Shown here: positions 1-9,790 of the stretch, one piece after another
Layout of the letters: each line of letters opens with the position of its first letter
How positions within the stretch are numbered: position 1 is the first letter of the stretch
Source of the DNA: Lingula anatina
Lineage: Eukaryota; Brachiopoda; Lingulata; Lingulida; Lingulidae
Direction: 5' to 3'
DNA length: 33,594 nucleotides
Assembly (NCBI RefSeq): GCF_001039355.2
Contig: NW_019775857.1
Span: forward strand, 35,668-69,261
Notes under the pieces: generated by a model
Told to the model about the DNA's origin: nothing
Databases searched by the model: none
What the model saw: the letters and a program-made list of their open reading frames with translations, nothing else
Position numbers and translations under genes: made by a program

Positions 1-312
1 TGAGGACATGGTTGAGGTATGTCTGTGTGATATGGTACAGAATATACTGGGGTCTATGTGGATACCAAGGATCCTGAGGACATGGTTGAGGTATGTCTGT
101 GTGATATGGTACAGAATATACTGGGGTCTATGTGGATACCAAGGACCCTGAGGACATGGTTGAGGTATGTCTGTGTGATATGGTACAGAATATACTGGGG
201 TCTATGTGGATACCAAGGACTCTGAGGACATGGTTGAGGTATGTCTGTGTAATATGGTACAGAATATACTGGGGTCTATGTGGATACCAAGGACTCTGAG
301 GACATGATTGAG
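1..312 (+). repeat. 74-bp tandem array carrying an exon end and splice donor
   Basis: Four full 74-bp units (1-74, 75-148, 149-222, 223-296) and a partial fifth starting at 297. Each unit carries the 3' end of a homocysteine methyltransferase exon (reading ...YTGVYVDTKDPEDMVE) followed by the donor GAG|GTATGT. Candidate donors are at 17, 91, 165, 239 and 313. Seventy-four is not a multiple of three, and each internal coding piece is preceded by an in-frame stop (TGA or TAA), so the units cannot be read through as a repeated domain. Which donor is used cannot be decided from sequence. The last unit leads into the unique intron. Confidence 0.9.
253..312 (+). CDS. Homocysteine S-methyltransferase, 3' end of an exon (last array copy)
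   Basis: These twenty codons read YGTEYTGVYVDTKDSEDMIE and end exactly at the donor GTATGT (phase 0). This matches the part of homocysteine S-methyltransferases (MmuM and plant HMT type) just before the conserved H-R segment in the TIM barrel, where plant enzymes have a YTG...Y motif. The in-frame stop just upstream (250-252) shows that this copy is not itself a complete exon; the 5' part of the exon lies before the window. The copy ending at base 16 may be the exon end actually used. Confidence 0.6.
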
Positions 313-544
313 GTATGTCTGTCTGAATATGTTGTTAGTAAGAATGATTACTCAGGTATTATACTTATGCTTAAAATTTGATATACTTAAAATATGCTAT
401 TAATTTGAAATAAAATATTTCATGAAGTTTTGAATTTAACATCTTTTTTAATCTACATGTAAATAGTAAAGGGTGGGCAATGAATAATGATTTACTTGTT
501 GTAGATATTTCATTTTGATTATAAACCATGTCTGTCATGTGCAG

Positions 545-706
545 TACCTGAAGCAGTGGCACCGGCCCAGGATGGAGATTCTTGTGAACAGTGGAGTGGA
601 CCTCTTGGCCTTTGAGACCCTTCCTGCCGTGTTAGAGGCCAAGGCTCTGGTAGAACTGCTGAGAGAGTTCCCACACTCCAGAGCTTGGGTGGCTTATTCA
701 TGTAAA
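545..706 (+). CDS. Homocysteine S-methyltransferase, internal exon
   Basis: The enzyme methylates homocysteine to methionine using S-methylmethionine or a similar methyl donor, and is cytosolic. The exon has 54 codons, follows a CAG acceptor (ending 544) and ends at the donor AAA|GTTAGT (707); both ends are phase 0. It reads YLKQWHRPRMEIL, then SGVDLLAFETLP, then AWVAYSCK. The segment D-L-(I/L)-A-F-E-T-(I/L)-P and the strand before S-C-K-D-G are hallmarks of the MmuM/plant HMT family. It joins in frame to the upstream VYVDTKDPEDMVE piece and to the downstream DGGHTHHGEPM exon. The zinc-ligand GGCC region near the C terminus is not in the window and may be lost in the gap at 1914. An almost identical copy sits at 1119-1280. 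Betaine-homocysteine methyltransferase is less likely on these motifs. Confidence 0.85.
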
Positions 707-870
707 GTTAGTATGGTGCATGCAAAATTTAAACATTCCATTCCATTTTACATATTTATGATTTTAAAAAACTCACAGCTAAAAGCAGATGTATCTTTGA
801 ACAAGCTGATATATCCGATTTGAAATTGTGAAAAATTGAATATACTGATAAGGTGGAAAGAAGAAATAAA

Positions 871-1440
871 NGAGGACATGGTTGAGGTATGTCTGTCTGA
901 ATATGTTGTTAGTAAGAATGATTACTCAGGTATTATACTTATGCTTAAAATTTGATATACTTAAAATATGCTATTAATTTAAAATAAAATATTTCATGAA
1001 GTTTTGAATTTAACATCTTTTTTAATCTACATGTAAATAGTAAAGGTTGGGCAATGAATAATGATTTACTTGTTGTAGATATTTCATTTTGATTATAAAC
1101 CATGTCTGTCATGTGCAGTACCTGAAGCAGTGGCACCGGCCCAGGATGGAGATTCTTGTGAACAGTGGAGTGGACCTCTTGGCCTTTGAGACCCTTCCTG
1201 CCGTGTTAGAGGCCAAGGCTCTGGTAGAACTGCTGAGAGAGTTCCCACACTCCAGAGCTTGGGTGGCTTATTCATGTAAAGTTAGTATGGTGCATGCAAA
1301 ATTCAAACATTCCATTCCATTTTACATATTTATGATTTTAAAAAACTCACAGCTAAAAGCAGATGTATCTTTGAACAAGCTGTTATATCCGATTTGAAAT
1401 TGTGAAAAATTGAATATACTGATAAGGTGGAAAGAAGAAA
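871..1440. other. Gap (N at 871) and repeated contig end; likely false duplication
   Basis: Bases 872-1440 repeat 298-870 at a constant offset of 574 with only a few substitutions, and the repeat begins directly after the single N. The duplicated block contains the last array unit, the intron, the 162-nt methyltransferase exon and its downstream intron. A constant offset and an N exactly at the junction fit two overlapping contigs or haplotypes left unmerged better than a true exon duplication. Confidence 0.75.
1119..1280 (+). CDS. Homocysteine S-methyltransferase exon, second copy (probably allelic)
   Basis: The encoded peptide is the same as that of the exon at 545-706, with the same acceptor and donor. 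It lies in the block that repeats across the N at 871. If the duplication were real, the two would be in-phase tandem exons (phase 0 at both ends) that could be included together or used alternatively. The gap makes an assembly explanation more likely, so this should not be counted as an extra exon without read support. Confidence 0.5.
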
Positions 1441-1664
1441 AAAACAAAGAAATAAAAATTGGAATAAAATTTTAAAATGTAAAGAGAAATATGGAAATTG
1501 GCAAGATTCATATACATCATGTATGTATATTTCTACTGTGTAACTGTAAAAAAGGGCTCTTCATATTGTCATAGTAAAGATATCAGCCATGACTGTATGT
1601 GACTACATAACTGTGGTGGTTGTATTCATTTATTTCATCATATATTCACATCTCTGTATTTTAG

Positions 1665-1913
1665 AATGGCAGCTACACCCAGCATGGGGAGCCTATGAGT
1701 CAGTCAGTAGAGGCAGTTCTAGAGCGTGTTCATATGTGCATATCTCTGTATTTTAGGATGGTGGCCACACCCACCATGGGGAACCTATGAGTCAGGGAGT
1801 AGAGGCAGTTCTAGACTGTTCTTATCTGCATATCTCTGTATTTTAGGATGGTGGCCACACCCACCATGGGGAACCTATGAGCCAAGCAGTAGAGGCAGTT
1901 CTAGACTGTTCTT
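1665..1913 (+). CDS. Homocysteine S-methyltransferase, downstream exon in three tandem copies
   Basis: Three successive units begin at the acceptors TATTTTAG ending at 1664, 1756 and 1846 (spacing 92 and 90 nt). Units two and three read DGGHTHHGEPMSQ then VEAVLDC; the first is more diverged, starting NGSYTQHGEPMSQ. This continues the preceding exon, since family members read S-C-x-D-G...G-x-P followed by a helix. No donor is seen after any unit before the N at 1914, which cuts the third, so the true 3' end is hidden in the gap. The third copy, 1847-1913, is the best match to the family. The rest of the catalytic domain is absent from the window. Confidence 0.7.
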
Positions 1914-2844
1914 NGCAACATTAACCAAAAGCACCAAACAATATTTTTGTTTTACTTGGAAATTACTGTATGACTTTGCTGGGTAAGAAATCGGGCTTAC
2001 TTTGAAAAAAAAATAACAAAAGTTATGGCATATTTTGTGTTCTTTTTCAATCTTGCCCAAAGCATTGGTCTTCCATGTTTATGGGAATGTTCTTGTTTAT
2101 GTTTAAATGAAGCAATGCAAATTATTTTTTTCTGTTAAGTGTCTGCACACCTGTCAGTTTTGCTGCCTAGTTCAATTTGCAGTGCATACTGCAGTGCCTG
2201 ATGATAAATAAGGTTATGTTTCATGGGCAGGTTAGGCTTAAGGTTAGGGTTAGATAAGAGTTATCTGAATATTACCATTGCTATTATGTCTGTTGAAGGA
2301 CATTTAAATGTTATTATATATGGCTGTAAATTGTTACAGTTAAAAGTGTTGTGGGATCAATTTGAAAAATCCCCTTTACAGTTATTGTAATCGTAAGTTG
2401 TAGAATTCTTCATTTTCAGAAATAGAAAATGTCTGGAAACCAAAGAAAAGCATTTGAAAGTTTGGAAATGTGGTTTAATTTTTATATAATATTCTATTTT
2501 TATTTATAACAAAAATATGCAAAGCAATGTTTTTAATTCTATATTTTAATTTTATGGTGAATAAATAGTATCTTGTGGGCATGAGAATTCCTCTTTCTTT
2601 CAGCAAGTTGACTGGAACAATCCTATGGTGTAATTGGCCTGTAAAACAGAAATAAATTTCAAGTAAAGATTCATTCTCAATACGTCATAGATTTTTTATC
2701 ACAATGAGGCAGTTGCAAAACGGTTAAAAAAGGGAATTAAGGACATGCTTGCAAACACACCAAGGTACTCTAGACAGTGTTGTTGATGCAAGGTAAAATT
2801 GTTGTGCTTTTCATTAAACTTTGACTGATATATGGGGCCGATAC
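1914..2844. other. Gap at 1914 followed by non-coding sequence
   Basis: The N at 1914 is a gap of unknown size. What follows is AT-rich, with no exon I can join to the methyltransferase. It could be an intron or 3' untranslated region: an AATAAA lies near 2569, but other evidence is lacking. Confidence 0.5.
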
Positions 2845-2845
2845 A

Positions 2846-2888
<43 letters not shown>

Positions 2889-2966
2889 CACGCACACACT
2901 TCGTTTAGTCTCTCTCACTCACACACACACACACACACACAGACATGCACACGCACTTTTGTTTAG

Positions 2967-3004
<38 letters not shown>
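2845..3004. repeat. Compound (CT)n/(CA)n microsatellite, two modules
   Basis: Alternating CT and CA runs are arranged as two related modules, each with an interrupted CA run followed by GTTTAGTCTCTC. Reading frames across it encode only S/L and H/T runs and are not genes. Confidence 0.95.
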
Positions 3005-3007
<3 letters not shown>

Positions 3008-3837
3008 TATTCACTAAGAAGGTTCATATTAACTGATTTATGGGATTTATTTATAAAGCTCGATCTTTCCTCTGGTCGTACCAGTCTTTCCCTGAACCCC
3101 TCAATGTGTCGTCCCAAGCCAGTCCGCTTTCGTGCGCTCTGTCTCGGCTTGCTGGGCCTTGACATATAGACACCCATATATAGTATTCCCTGGACGATAA
3201 ACGAGGTATATAGTCTATGATAAGTTATTTATGGCAATGGATTCACTGCAACGTCTCGACTAGTCGTTTTATTTAGCCATATAATTTTTGTATATGCATT
3301 TTAATAGACGAGCTATATTCCATGACTTATCTTAACACGCTGCGTATATAGTCCCTAGTCACTACCTTTCAACTTTTTGGTTGAGTACGTAATGATAGTA
3401 TGATAGGTCAACAAATAATGCCTCAGGATACGGCAACACTATGGCTTGGGTTATTTATAGTGTTTGAGTGTAGAACACTGTAAACGCAGGCTGACCACAC
3501 CACCCCAGTGTACGTATGTACTGTATGCGATAGATATATAGTGTGTGACCGCTATAGACTTATAAAACTTTTTTCCAATATCAAAGTTTTAAGTATATTT
3601 GATATTATTAAATGTTTTATGATGACAAATTCAAATTTACAAAATGTATTCCCACTATACAGTACTTTCAAAAAAACAATCTAATATAATGTCAAAGGAG
3701 AGGATGAACTATTATTCTGCTGTGACCGTATTTTTATTCCGCTTTCAACTATTCATTCTGTTAAAAACTCCACCGTACAATATATATAGTAAGTATGGCC
3801 TGATTCTGCTCAATGATTTGAAAAAATATGAACTCAC
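3005..3837. other. No gene recognised
   Basis: AT-rich sequence. It may hold the last exon of the minus-strand gene proposed at 3838-4758, but I cannot define one. Confidence 0.4.
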
Positions 3838-3893
3838 TTCGCTGTTTGTTGGGCTTCTGTGTTTCGCCGGTTGTCTAGTCTTCTTACGAGCCC
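3838..3893 (-). CDS. Possible second exon of a small membrane-protein gene
   Basis: On the minus strand a good acceptor (TATATCTGCCGCAG) precedes 56 nt and a consensus donor (GAA|GTGAGT) follows. Entered in phase 1, as required by the exon at 4557-4758, it reads ARKKTRQPAKHRSPTNSE, a strongly basic stretch, and leaves in phase 0. The agreement of phase with the upstream exon is the main support. The protein is not recognised and no following exon could be fixed. A plus-strand reading frame overlaps it (3644-3919) and is considered spurious. Confidence 0.35.
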
Positions 3894-4556
3894 CTGCGGC
3901 AGATATATACAAAAGATAAACCAAGTAAAATAACAATAACCTCAGACAAGAGAGATTATTTCGCCTGAACACGAAATACATAAGACCTGGGGCAGATGAC
4001 CGAGGCATATGTAAACTTATTTTATTCTTATTTTCATTAGCATTCAAAGTTATCAACGTTACTATGAAATAAAGAGATGCATATTGGTAAATATAAACCG
4101 CTACACAAACTGTTCTAGGTAGAGAGTTCTCACCGCCGACAACCCGAGCTTTCACATAATGTTGTAATAAGAACTTCTCTACTGCAGCTTTGCACCCACC
4201 ATTACTACCTACATATAAAATGTGTACAGTTTTATTATTATCATTTACCAGTGTTCTTAGACTGTTTCACTGTGTCTAATTAAATCCAACGTGCATTGAT
4301 TTTACTCGGTGAAACAATGAAAACTGTAAAAATACCAATAGAATAAAATGAAATGATTACATCTAGATGCAAACGGAAAATAGATGGCTGAATGATATTC
4401 ATCACCAAATAAACGGTTTACAGATAAGATTAAGGGACAATATTGTTGAAAAGTTCTTGCGTAATATGCAGAAAATATAGAAATAACTACGATAAGGTGA
4501 ACAGAGAAATAAAGAGCGGAGAAACACGATAAAGTTAATTAAAAAGAAATACTTAC

Positions 4557-4758
4557 AATATACTTTTTGTCTGTATATCACCTTAACTTTCTTGAGGAAA
4601 GCAAAAAACATTAAAGCTCCAGTTATAAACATCACTGAAGCCTTATAATCACTTGGTTTTGAACAAAAGTGCCCAAAATGATAAAAAACAAATACTACAA
4701 ATGTCACTTGACAGTGTTTACATGCCTTGTAGCGATGGCAACGTAACACCACAGTCAT
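4557..4758 (-). CDS. Possible first coding exon of a small membrane-protein gene
   Basis: The first ATG on the minus strand opens 67 codons ending at a consensus donor (TATT|GTAAGTATT, phase 1). The product begins MTVVLRCHRYKACKHC and has two hydrophobic stretches, about residues 18-31 and 43-54, separated by a short polar loop, then a basic tail (FLKKVKVIYRQK). This suggests a protein with one or two membrane-spanning segments near the N terminus, as in type II enzymes, but I do not recognise a family. A pair of bZIP-type sites lies 40-70 bp upstream, and a second small membrane-protein reading frame starts in the other direction at 4982. Evidence is by splice signals, phase match and hydrophobicity only. 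Confidence 0.4.
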
Positions 4759-4799
4759 AATCGGTAACGCCAGCCGTTGTTATATTTCGTCATCGCATT

Positions 4800-4828
4800 A
4801 TTGCGTCACTAAGATCATTGTGACGTAA
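4800..4828. promoter_or_regulatory. Two bZIP-type sites in a putative bidirectional promoter
   Basis: ATTGCGTCA (4800-4808; TGACGCAAT on the minus strand, a C/EBP-ATF composite type) and TGACGTAA (4821-4828, CREB/ATF type) lie 20 bp apart between two divergent reading frames. No TATA box is seen on either side. Confidence 0.4.
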
Positions 4829-4981
4829 CAAACATGAATCGATGATGGCTTGTTGCCAGGTAAACGGCTTCTCTGACGACGGACCATGTACCAAGATACT
4901 TATTTCAAAGGCGTTTTTTTTTTATGCCGAAAGGGCCCACAATGCATAGAGCAGGCTTCGTTGACTCAAGCCAGTTGACGC

Positions 4982-5156
4982 ATGTGCTGGTATGGTATTA
5001 GAGTTCCGCATATATACCTAGCAATGTATCTAGGCCTTTTCTATTTGTTTGATATCTGTTTGTTATTATTCATTTGGTTTATATCACTGCTATGCCCAAT
5101 TCGTGGAGTTATCGTAAAAGGCATTTCTGAAGTTATAGCTTCTATACAGACATTGG
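4982..5156 (+). CDS. Possible first exon, small single-pass membrane protein
   Basis: The ATG follows an in-frame TGA six bases upstream. The frame stays open to the donor TTGG|GTAAGA (phase 1). The product has a strongly hydrophobic segment at about residues 11-38 (YLAMYLGLFYLFD, then LLLFIWFISLLC), then PIRG and a more polar tail. It may be a signal anchor. The next proposed exon at 5221 needs phase 1, which fits, but the intron would be only 64 bp and its acceptor has a weak pyrimidine tract, so the model is tentative. No family is recognised. Confidence 0.35.
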
Positions 5157-5220
5157 GTAAGAAAAGGGAATGTTAATAAGAAAATATATTACAACGTGAA
5201 ACAAATGCTGCAGTATTAAG

Positions 5221-5283
5221 TGGTGCCTGATGAAAACCTCTTTGCCACTGAAAGTCCACTAATTAGCAGTGATAATAACCCGG
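5221..5283 (+). CDS. Possible second exon of the small membrane-protein gene
   Basis: 63 nt between TTAAG and the consensus donor CCGG|GTGAGT, phase 1 at both ends. It encodes VPDENLFATESPLISSDNNP, a polar acidic segment that would follow the membrane span. The weak acceptor is the main doubt. Confidence 0.3.
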
Positions 5284-5493
5284 GTGAGTTAGGATCAATT
5301 GGCAGGCGAACGGATGGTGACTGGTGTTGTATTTCTTACACATTTCTCTTTCAGCAAAGAAATCTGCACGTCATCTTATCATATCAATTGTGCAGCTTAA
5401 TAATTACTGCAGCATGGTAACTGACACTTTAATGTCCTCCAATATGTGCACAATGCTGACAGAAATAATCAATCTAAGGAATTAATTTATGAG

Positions 5494-5714
5494 GAAAGGA
5501 ACTGAAAAAGAAAGAAAAAGTGCCAGTAGTGAAAAATCAGATAAGCGAAGCAGTAAGATTATTATTTGGTATCTATATAGTACATAACTTCCATGAGATG
5601 AGAAAAAGCTCCCACCCTCTCCAAAATAAAGAAGGCTCCCTTCGCAACAACAAAGATGTTTATTTTCCTCCAACCGACTTGGCAAAGAGTCCAATCTTTC
5701 ACAAAGACCTTTAG
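5494..5714 (+). CDS. Possible terminal exon of the small membrane-protein gene
   Basis: Entered in phase 1 after the acceptor ATGAG, it reads KELKKKEKVPVVKNQISEA, then LLFGIYIVHNFHEMRKSS, and ends PPTDLAKSPIFHKDL with TAG. It would make a cytoplasmic tail rich in lysine. A donor-like GTAAGA at 5553 could remove 45 nt in frame, but that is too short for a normal intron. The product is not recognised. Confidence 0.3.
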
Positions 5715-7213
5715 TTTTTTTCCGCGGTGAAATAGTTTAACTCCATATCTGTACTCAGCAAATTACCCGGCAATCCTCAGATGTTATCTATCTAATCACT
5801 CCAGGTAAGATTTATTGTTCATTGTTAGTCATGAATTATGTTGTCTCCTGTTGAACGTAAGGTCATTTATGTTTTTATTAACTCAGCACACGCGCGTTGG
5901 CCATATCGGCACAGGCGCGTAGACAGCAAATTGTTTGTGTGTTTGTAAGGGGAGGGGGGAGGGGCTACCATCCAAAAAAAATGATTGACATGTACGTTCG
6001 ATTGAATTAGATTTGGCTGAGGCATTGCTGAATGAAACAAAAGGCAAATAACCTAAACCTCCCTGCTTCGATGAAGGAAGTGCCTGCAAAAAGAACTAAA
6101 GGGGGGGGGAGGGGGGGCTAGGCCCACCGTTTTATGCGACTGCTTACTTATATTTCATGCGTTTGTGTATGCGACTGCTTGTATGTGCATGCTTGTATGT
6201 GCATGCTTGCATGAATGCGTGCTTTTGTTTTTTATAATTAACAAAGTGAGTTAAATATCCATCTTCAAAGATTAAGTAAAAAGCTAAGATATATTAGAAA
6301 TCGTTTATAAAACTTCATAACCTGACCCCATTTTTACAAAAAAAAAAATTACTTTAGTTTGAGCGGCTAACATCTTTGTTCCCGATGTTACATGGTCACA
6401 TGCACACAGGGAACTGTGAAAACGAATTCACGAATGTGTGTACTTTTAGATAGCGTAATCAGTTTACTTGTCCATGTATAGAGATATACATTTGATATTT
6501 TGGCAAATGAGTTTATTTCTATAACATTTTAAAAGTTTGTTTGAAATTTAGAAAAGACAGGCGACTGAACATTCTTCAAAGTAGGAAATGTTGAGAAAAC
6601 ATTTGAGTAAGAGTTTATCCATTTGTATTATCATTTTCACAAGTATACAAACCGTATGCTGGGGTGGGGGGGGCGTTAATGCCTTCTGCTAGCTTTTCAA
6701 CAATAATAAAAATGATGATCCAAATGGCTGTCAAAAGGTCATGATTTTTAAGTTTTCCACTTGTACGGTCTGAAGGGGGGGGGGTGTCTAGAAAAAGTGT
6801 ACGCTTTGTAGACTTGTGAAAATTATGATAATAATGAATGACCCCTAAGTAAAGATGGGCTTCCTCAATATATATACTCGTGACGACCAAATAAAATTTT
6901 GCAATAACAATACGACCTCTGTGAGGCCCCACTTACTGAGGATATTCTGATGAACTTATAGTGCGCTTTTCCTTCTGTGTTTGGTTTATTGTTTATTCAC
7001 GGAGATATGAATCTATTGGTTTGACAAATTGTGACCATGCCGTGCATAAAAAACATCAAAGCTTCCCGAACTGTCATTATCCAAAATTTGATGGACTTTC
7101 AAATATTTTTATTGCTTCAGTCGGGCTTTTTATATAGGTATCTTCACCAATTTCTTCATTCCTTTTTGTCTAATAGATCAATCAGTCAAATCAGTTTGCG
7201 ATTAGGGGTTAGG
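5715..7213. other. No gene; short G/C-rich runs and small tandem repeats
   Basis: Contains G-runs (about 5949-5964, 6102-6118, 6661-6674, 6775-6784) and a short repeat of TGTATGTGCATGCT around 6178-6213. Reading frames here are short and without splice support. Confidence 0.5.
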
Positions 7214-7245
7214 TATAAAACGTAGAGCGATCTATGTGTCATCAG
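7214..7245 (+). promoter_or_regulatory. TATA box and likely start site
   Basis: TATAAAA at 7214-7220 lies 27-30 bases before TCATCAG (around 7239-7245), which resembles an initiator. This is 50-60 bases ahead of the ATG at 7298, giving a short leader. Confidence 0.6.
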
Positions 7246-7297
7246 TGAACACTCCTGGTCGCTGTCCCTACACGGTATCTGATCAGCAGCGTCCAGT

Positions 7298-8104
7298 ATG
7301 AACACCGTCACCGCGGGATGGTGGTTGCTGGTGGCACTGACAACAGTCCTCAGGGGTCATCCAGTTCCTGATGTGAAAACGCCCATCAAATCAGAGGGCA
7401 GTCAACCCCCAGAGACGCACAGGGCGTGGCCAGGCGTAGGGTGGAACGGGTTATGGCACAACTATGGTTATTACCCAGCTGGAATTGTGAACCATTGGGT
7501 GGCATTTCCCTGGATGTCAATCAAGAGATCTGGAGAAAGTTTTCACGACACTGAAAGCAAAATGCAAAACGAAACGCCTACTGAGAAGAAAACGAAAGCT
7601 AAGATTTATGCAGTGCCCGTGATGACATTGTGGCGTCCTGGTGCCTGGTTAAGCCCCATGGCGTGGGGCCCAGGCACCGGAAGAACTGTGGCAGGTTATC
7701 CATGGAGTGCTTCTACAAAGGATGAAACAGAAAAGACGACTACAGAAAATACTGCAGGTGTAGCAGACACCGACAAAGCATCTTCTTCTACTCTTGAAAA
7801 TGTGTTAGCTACTACACAGGCGCCTCCAGCGGTAGCGTTAGCTGGGGATAAAACTGCAGTCGCAGCAGAACCAGATACTTTGACCTCTCTCTCAGAATCA
7901 ACGGTGGGAACAGGTGTGCATGTGCCAGGCTCCCCAGATGTACCAGGGACGCAGGGGTCCAAGTGGAGGACACCCCAGAGAGACCACAGCGCTGCATGGT
8001 ACCGTAAATTGTTAATCCCGTGGTCGGCCAACCCGTGGATCCCGCGGGCCTCCAAAGGTGGTAAACACGGCATGGCTCTTTACCGCCCATGGTCTGACAG
8101 GTGA
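7298..8104 (+). CDS. Secreted tryptophan-rich, cysteine-free protein (or its first exon)
   Basis: 268 codons from the first ATG after a TATA-type promoter. Residues 1-20 (MNTVTAGWWLLVALTTVLRG) form a signal peptide. The remainder has 14 tryptophans, no cysteine and three W/P/G-rich blocks: about 43-74 (WPGVGWNGLW, HWVAFPWMS), 105-138 (LWRPGAWLSPMAWGPG, AGYPWSAS) and 234-266 (WYRKLLIPWSANPWIPR, LYRPWSD). A PW(S/M) motif ends or punctuates each block. The long linker 140-220 is rich in Thr, Ser, Glu and Ala and could be O-glycosylated; N91-E-T is an N-glycosylation site. The stop lies immediately after CAG|GTGAGG (donor at 8101), so either the gene is a single exon ending in this TGA or the reading frame continues in phase 2 to an exon I cannot identify. 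No family is recognised; an extracellular matrix or secretion component is a guess. Confidence 0.65.
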   Translation: MNTVTAGWWLLVALTTVLRGHPVPDVKTPIKSEGSQPPETHRAWPGVGWNGLWHNYGYYPAGIVNHWVAFPWMSIKRSGESFHDTESKMQNETPTEKKTKAKIYAVPVMTLWRPGAWLSPMAWGPGTGRTVAGYPWSASTKDETEKTTTENTAGVADTDKASSSTLENVLATTQAPPAVALAGDKTAVAAEPDTLTSLSESTVGTGVHVPGSPDVPGTQGSKWRTPQRDHSAAWYRKLLIPWSANPWIPRASKGGKHGMALYRPWSDR

Positions 8105-8350
8105 GGACCGTCTTCTTATTATGCACTTTTTATTAATGCAGCATATCTATGATATCCTTCCTGCTGAACCCGTCTTCTGAAAACCCCTTTTGAGCAAGTA
8201 CCTCGCTGGATATATATTACACTGCAACACAGAGGCGAAGCACCCGTCAACAATTTGCCATTTGTGCGTCCAAATTTTCTCTTTAACAAACGCAGCAGTT
8301 TGACAGTGATTTAGAATTTTTATGGATGTAAACACATTTGTTGTTCGATA

Positions 8351-8398
<48 letters not shown>

Positions 8399-9087
8399 CC
8401 GTCAATGTGTCTCCTCTGATGACACCGAGAAATTATATCGTCTCCACTAATAACAATGTTTATATCATACAAAAATAATGTCCAAGGCCGTTTTCTCGTA
8501 TTATGCATTTATACTACATAATCTAATCACTGTTTCTGTCCGTATCGTCGCTGTCAGACCTTACCGTATTTGGCTTTTACTTTAAATACACTGGGGGCTT
8601 TGCTTGATATAATGAGCTTAATTTCACAAATTTGAAGTAATCGATTTTTGTGACGTTTTCCCTGTAAGTGCCAAACCGTATTCCCAAAACTTATTTTACT
8701 TTATAATTGCGATGTGGATTTGTTTGGTCTTTTTACGATAGTTATCAAAATTTCGGTGTTTTTACACGTATTTTGATGAAGTACGGCCCCTAAGTACCAA
8801 AACGTATTTTTCATTTTCCTTCAAACGTGCTGAGTGGTTTGTTTGGTAAAAGGCAGGTTTCTTCGAAAATCAGGACTGAATTTTATTTACAGAAGTAATT
8901 GGTTATTATATATTGTTGCAATGTTTTCTGTTTTCTGTTTTCTTTCCCTCTTAAGACATTTTAAAAATAAAAACTTTAAAAACACTGTCATAACCATTAT
9001 TTCATCAGATCTTCAAATGTCAGCATGGGACAAGCACTGCATGAAAAAACACCTTTTATCGCCTTTCATTTATCTACAAAATGTTAT
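8105..9087. other. No gene; contains an (ATT)n microsatellite
   Basis: (ATT)n lies at 8352-8398. The rest is AT-rich, with no splice-supported reading frame. It could be an intron of the upstream gene. Confidence 0.5.
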
Positions 9088-9275
9088 CGAAAGATGATCC
9101 CTCATCTTTGATCATCTTTTCCTGACGAAAAGGTCATCTTTCACCCTTCAATTGTAAAAGGTCATCTTTTTATCAACTTTTATCTCTCGGAAAGACCATC
9201 ATTCACATTTTCATTAACTTTCAGTTTTCAAAAGTTCAACTATCACCTTTTACAGTGCGAAAGGCCACCTTACAT
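9088..9275. repeat. Degenerate AAAAGGTCATCTTT array
   Basis: Short imperfect units with AAAGGTCATCTTT or a related half recur about every 30-35 bases (near 9129, 9155, 9190, 9225, 9258). Many halves appear in both orientations (AAAGG and CCTTT), so units are partly palindromic. The same word set recurs at 13.9-15.0 kb. Confidence 0.6.
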
Positions 9276-9652
9276 TCCGTTTTATAATATTTTATAATAT
9301 CGCGTGGTGATCTTTTGTATATATACTTTTTATTTTATGTACATGACTTAATTCCGCATTTTACAGTAAGCGCAGTATGGAAAAAGCGAATACTTTTGCA
9401 AATTGTTTGCATGATGAAATGTTTTGGACTTTGATTAAAGTATTCAACAGATAGATTAAATGTGGTGCTTTGCATTTTGGAGAAATAATTACGCAATCTT
9501 AGATTGGCTGGAGTATATGTACAAATATATAGCATTCAGTGCAGTGAAAGAAATGTTCACCGCCTTCCACCTGAGGTAGACATATAATTTTGACGCTTTG
9601 AACTACAAACAACTTTCAGAATCGAAAGTAACTTATATTTTTATTCCAATAT

Positions 9653-9757
9653 TGTCAGGATTTAAATACAGCAAATCAAAAATTTATATGTCAGAAGTCA
9701 CATCTCCATATTTGCCTAGATAATTTCTTTCACAGGAAATGATCTCCATCGCCATGA

Positions 9758-9790
<33 letters not shown>

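Noticed and set aside
545-1280. Mutually exclusive tandem exons in the methyltransferase gene
   Set aside because: The two copies are nearly identical and joined at an N, so an assembly duplicate is more likely.
2241-2256. Telomere-like GGTTAGGGTTAG
   Set aside because: Two units only; chance in AT-rich DNA.
2821-3169. Frames encoding Ser/Leu and His/Thr runs
   Set aside because: Translation of a CT/CA microsatellite.
3644-3919. 91-codon plus-strand frame with a hydrophobic stretch
   Set aside because: Overlaps a better splice-supported minus-strand exon and has no promoter or splice signals of its own.
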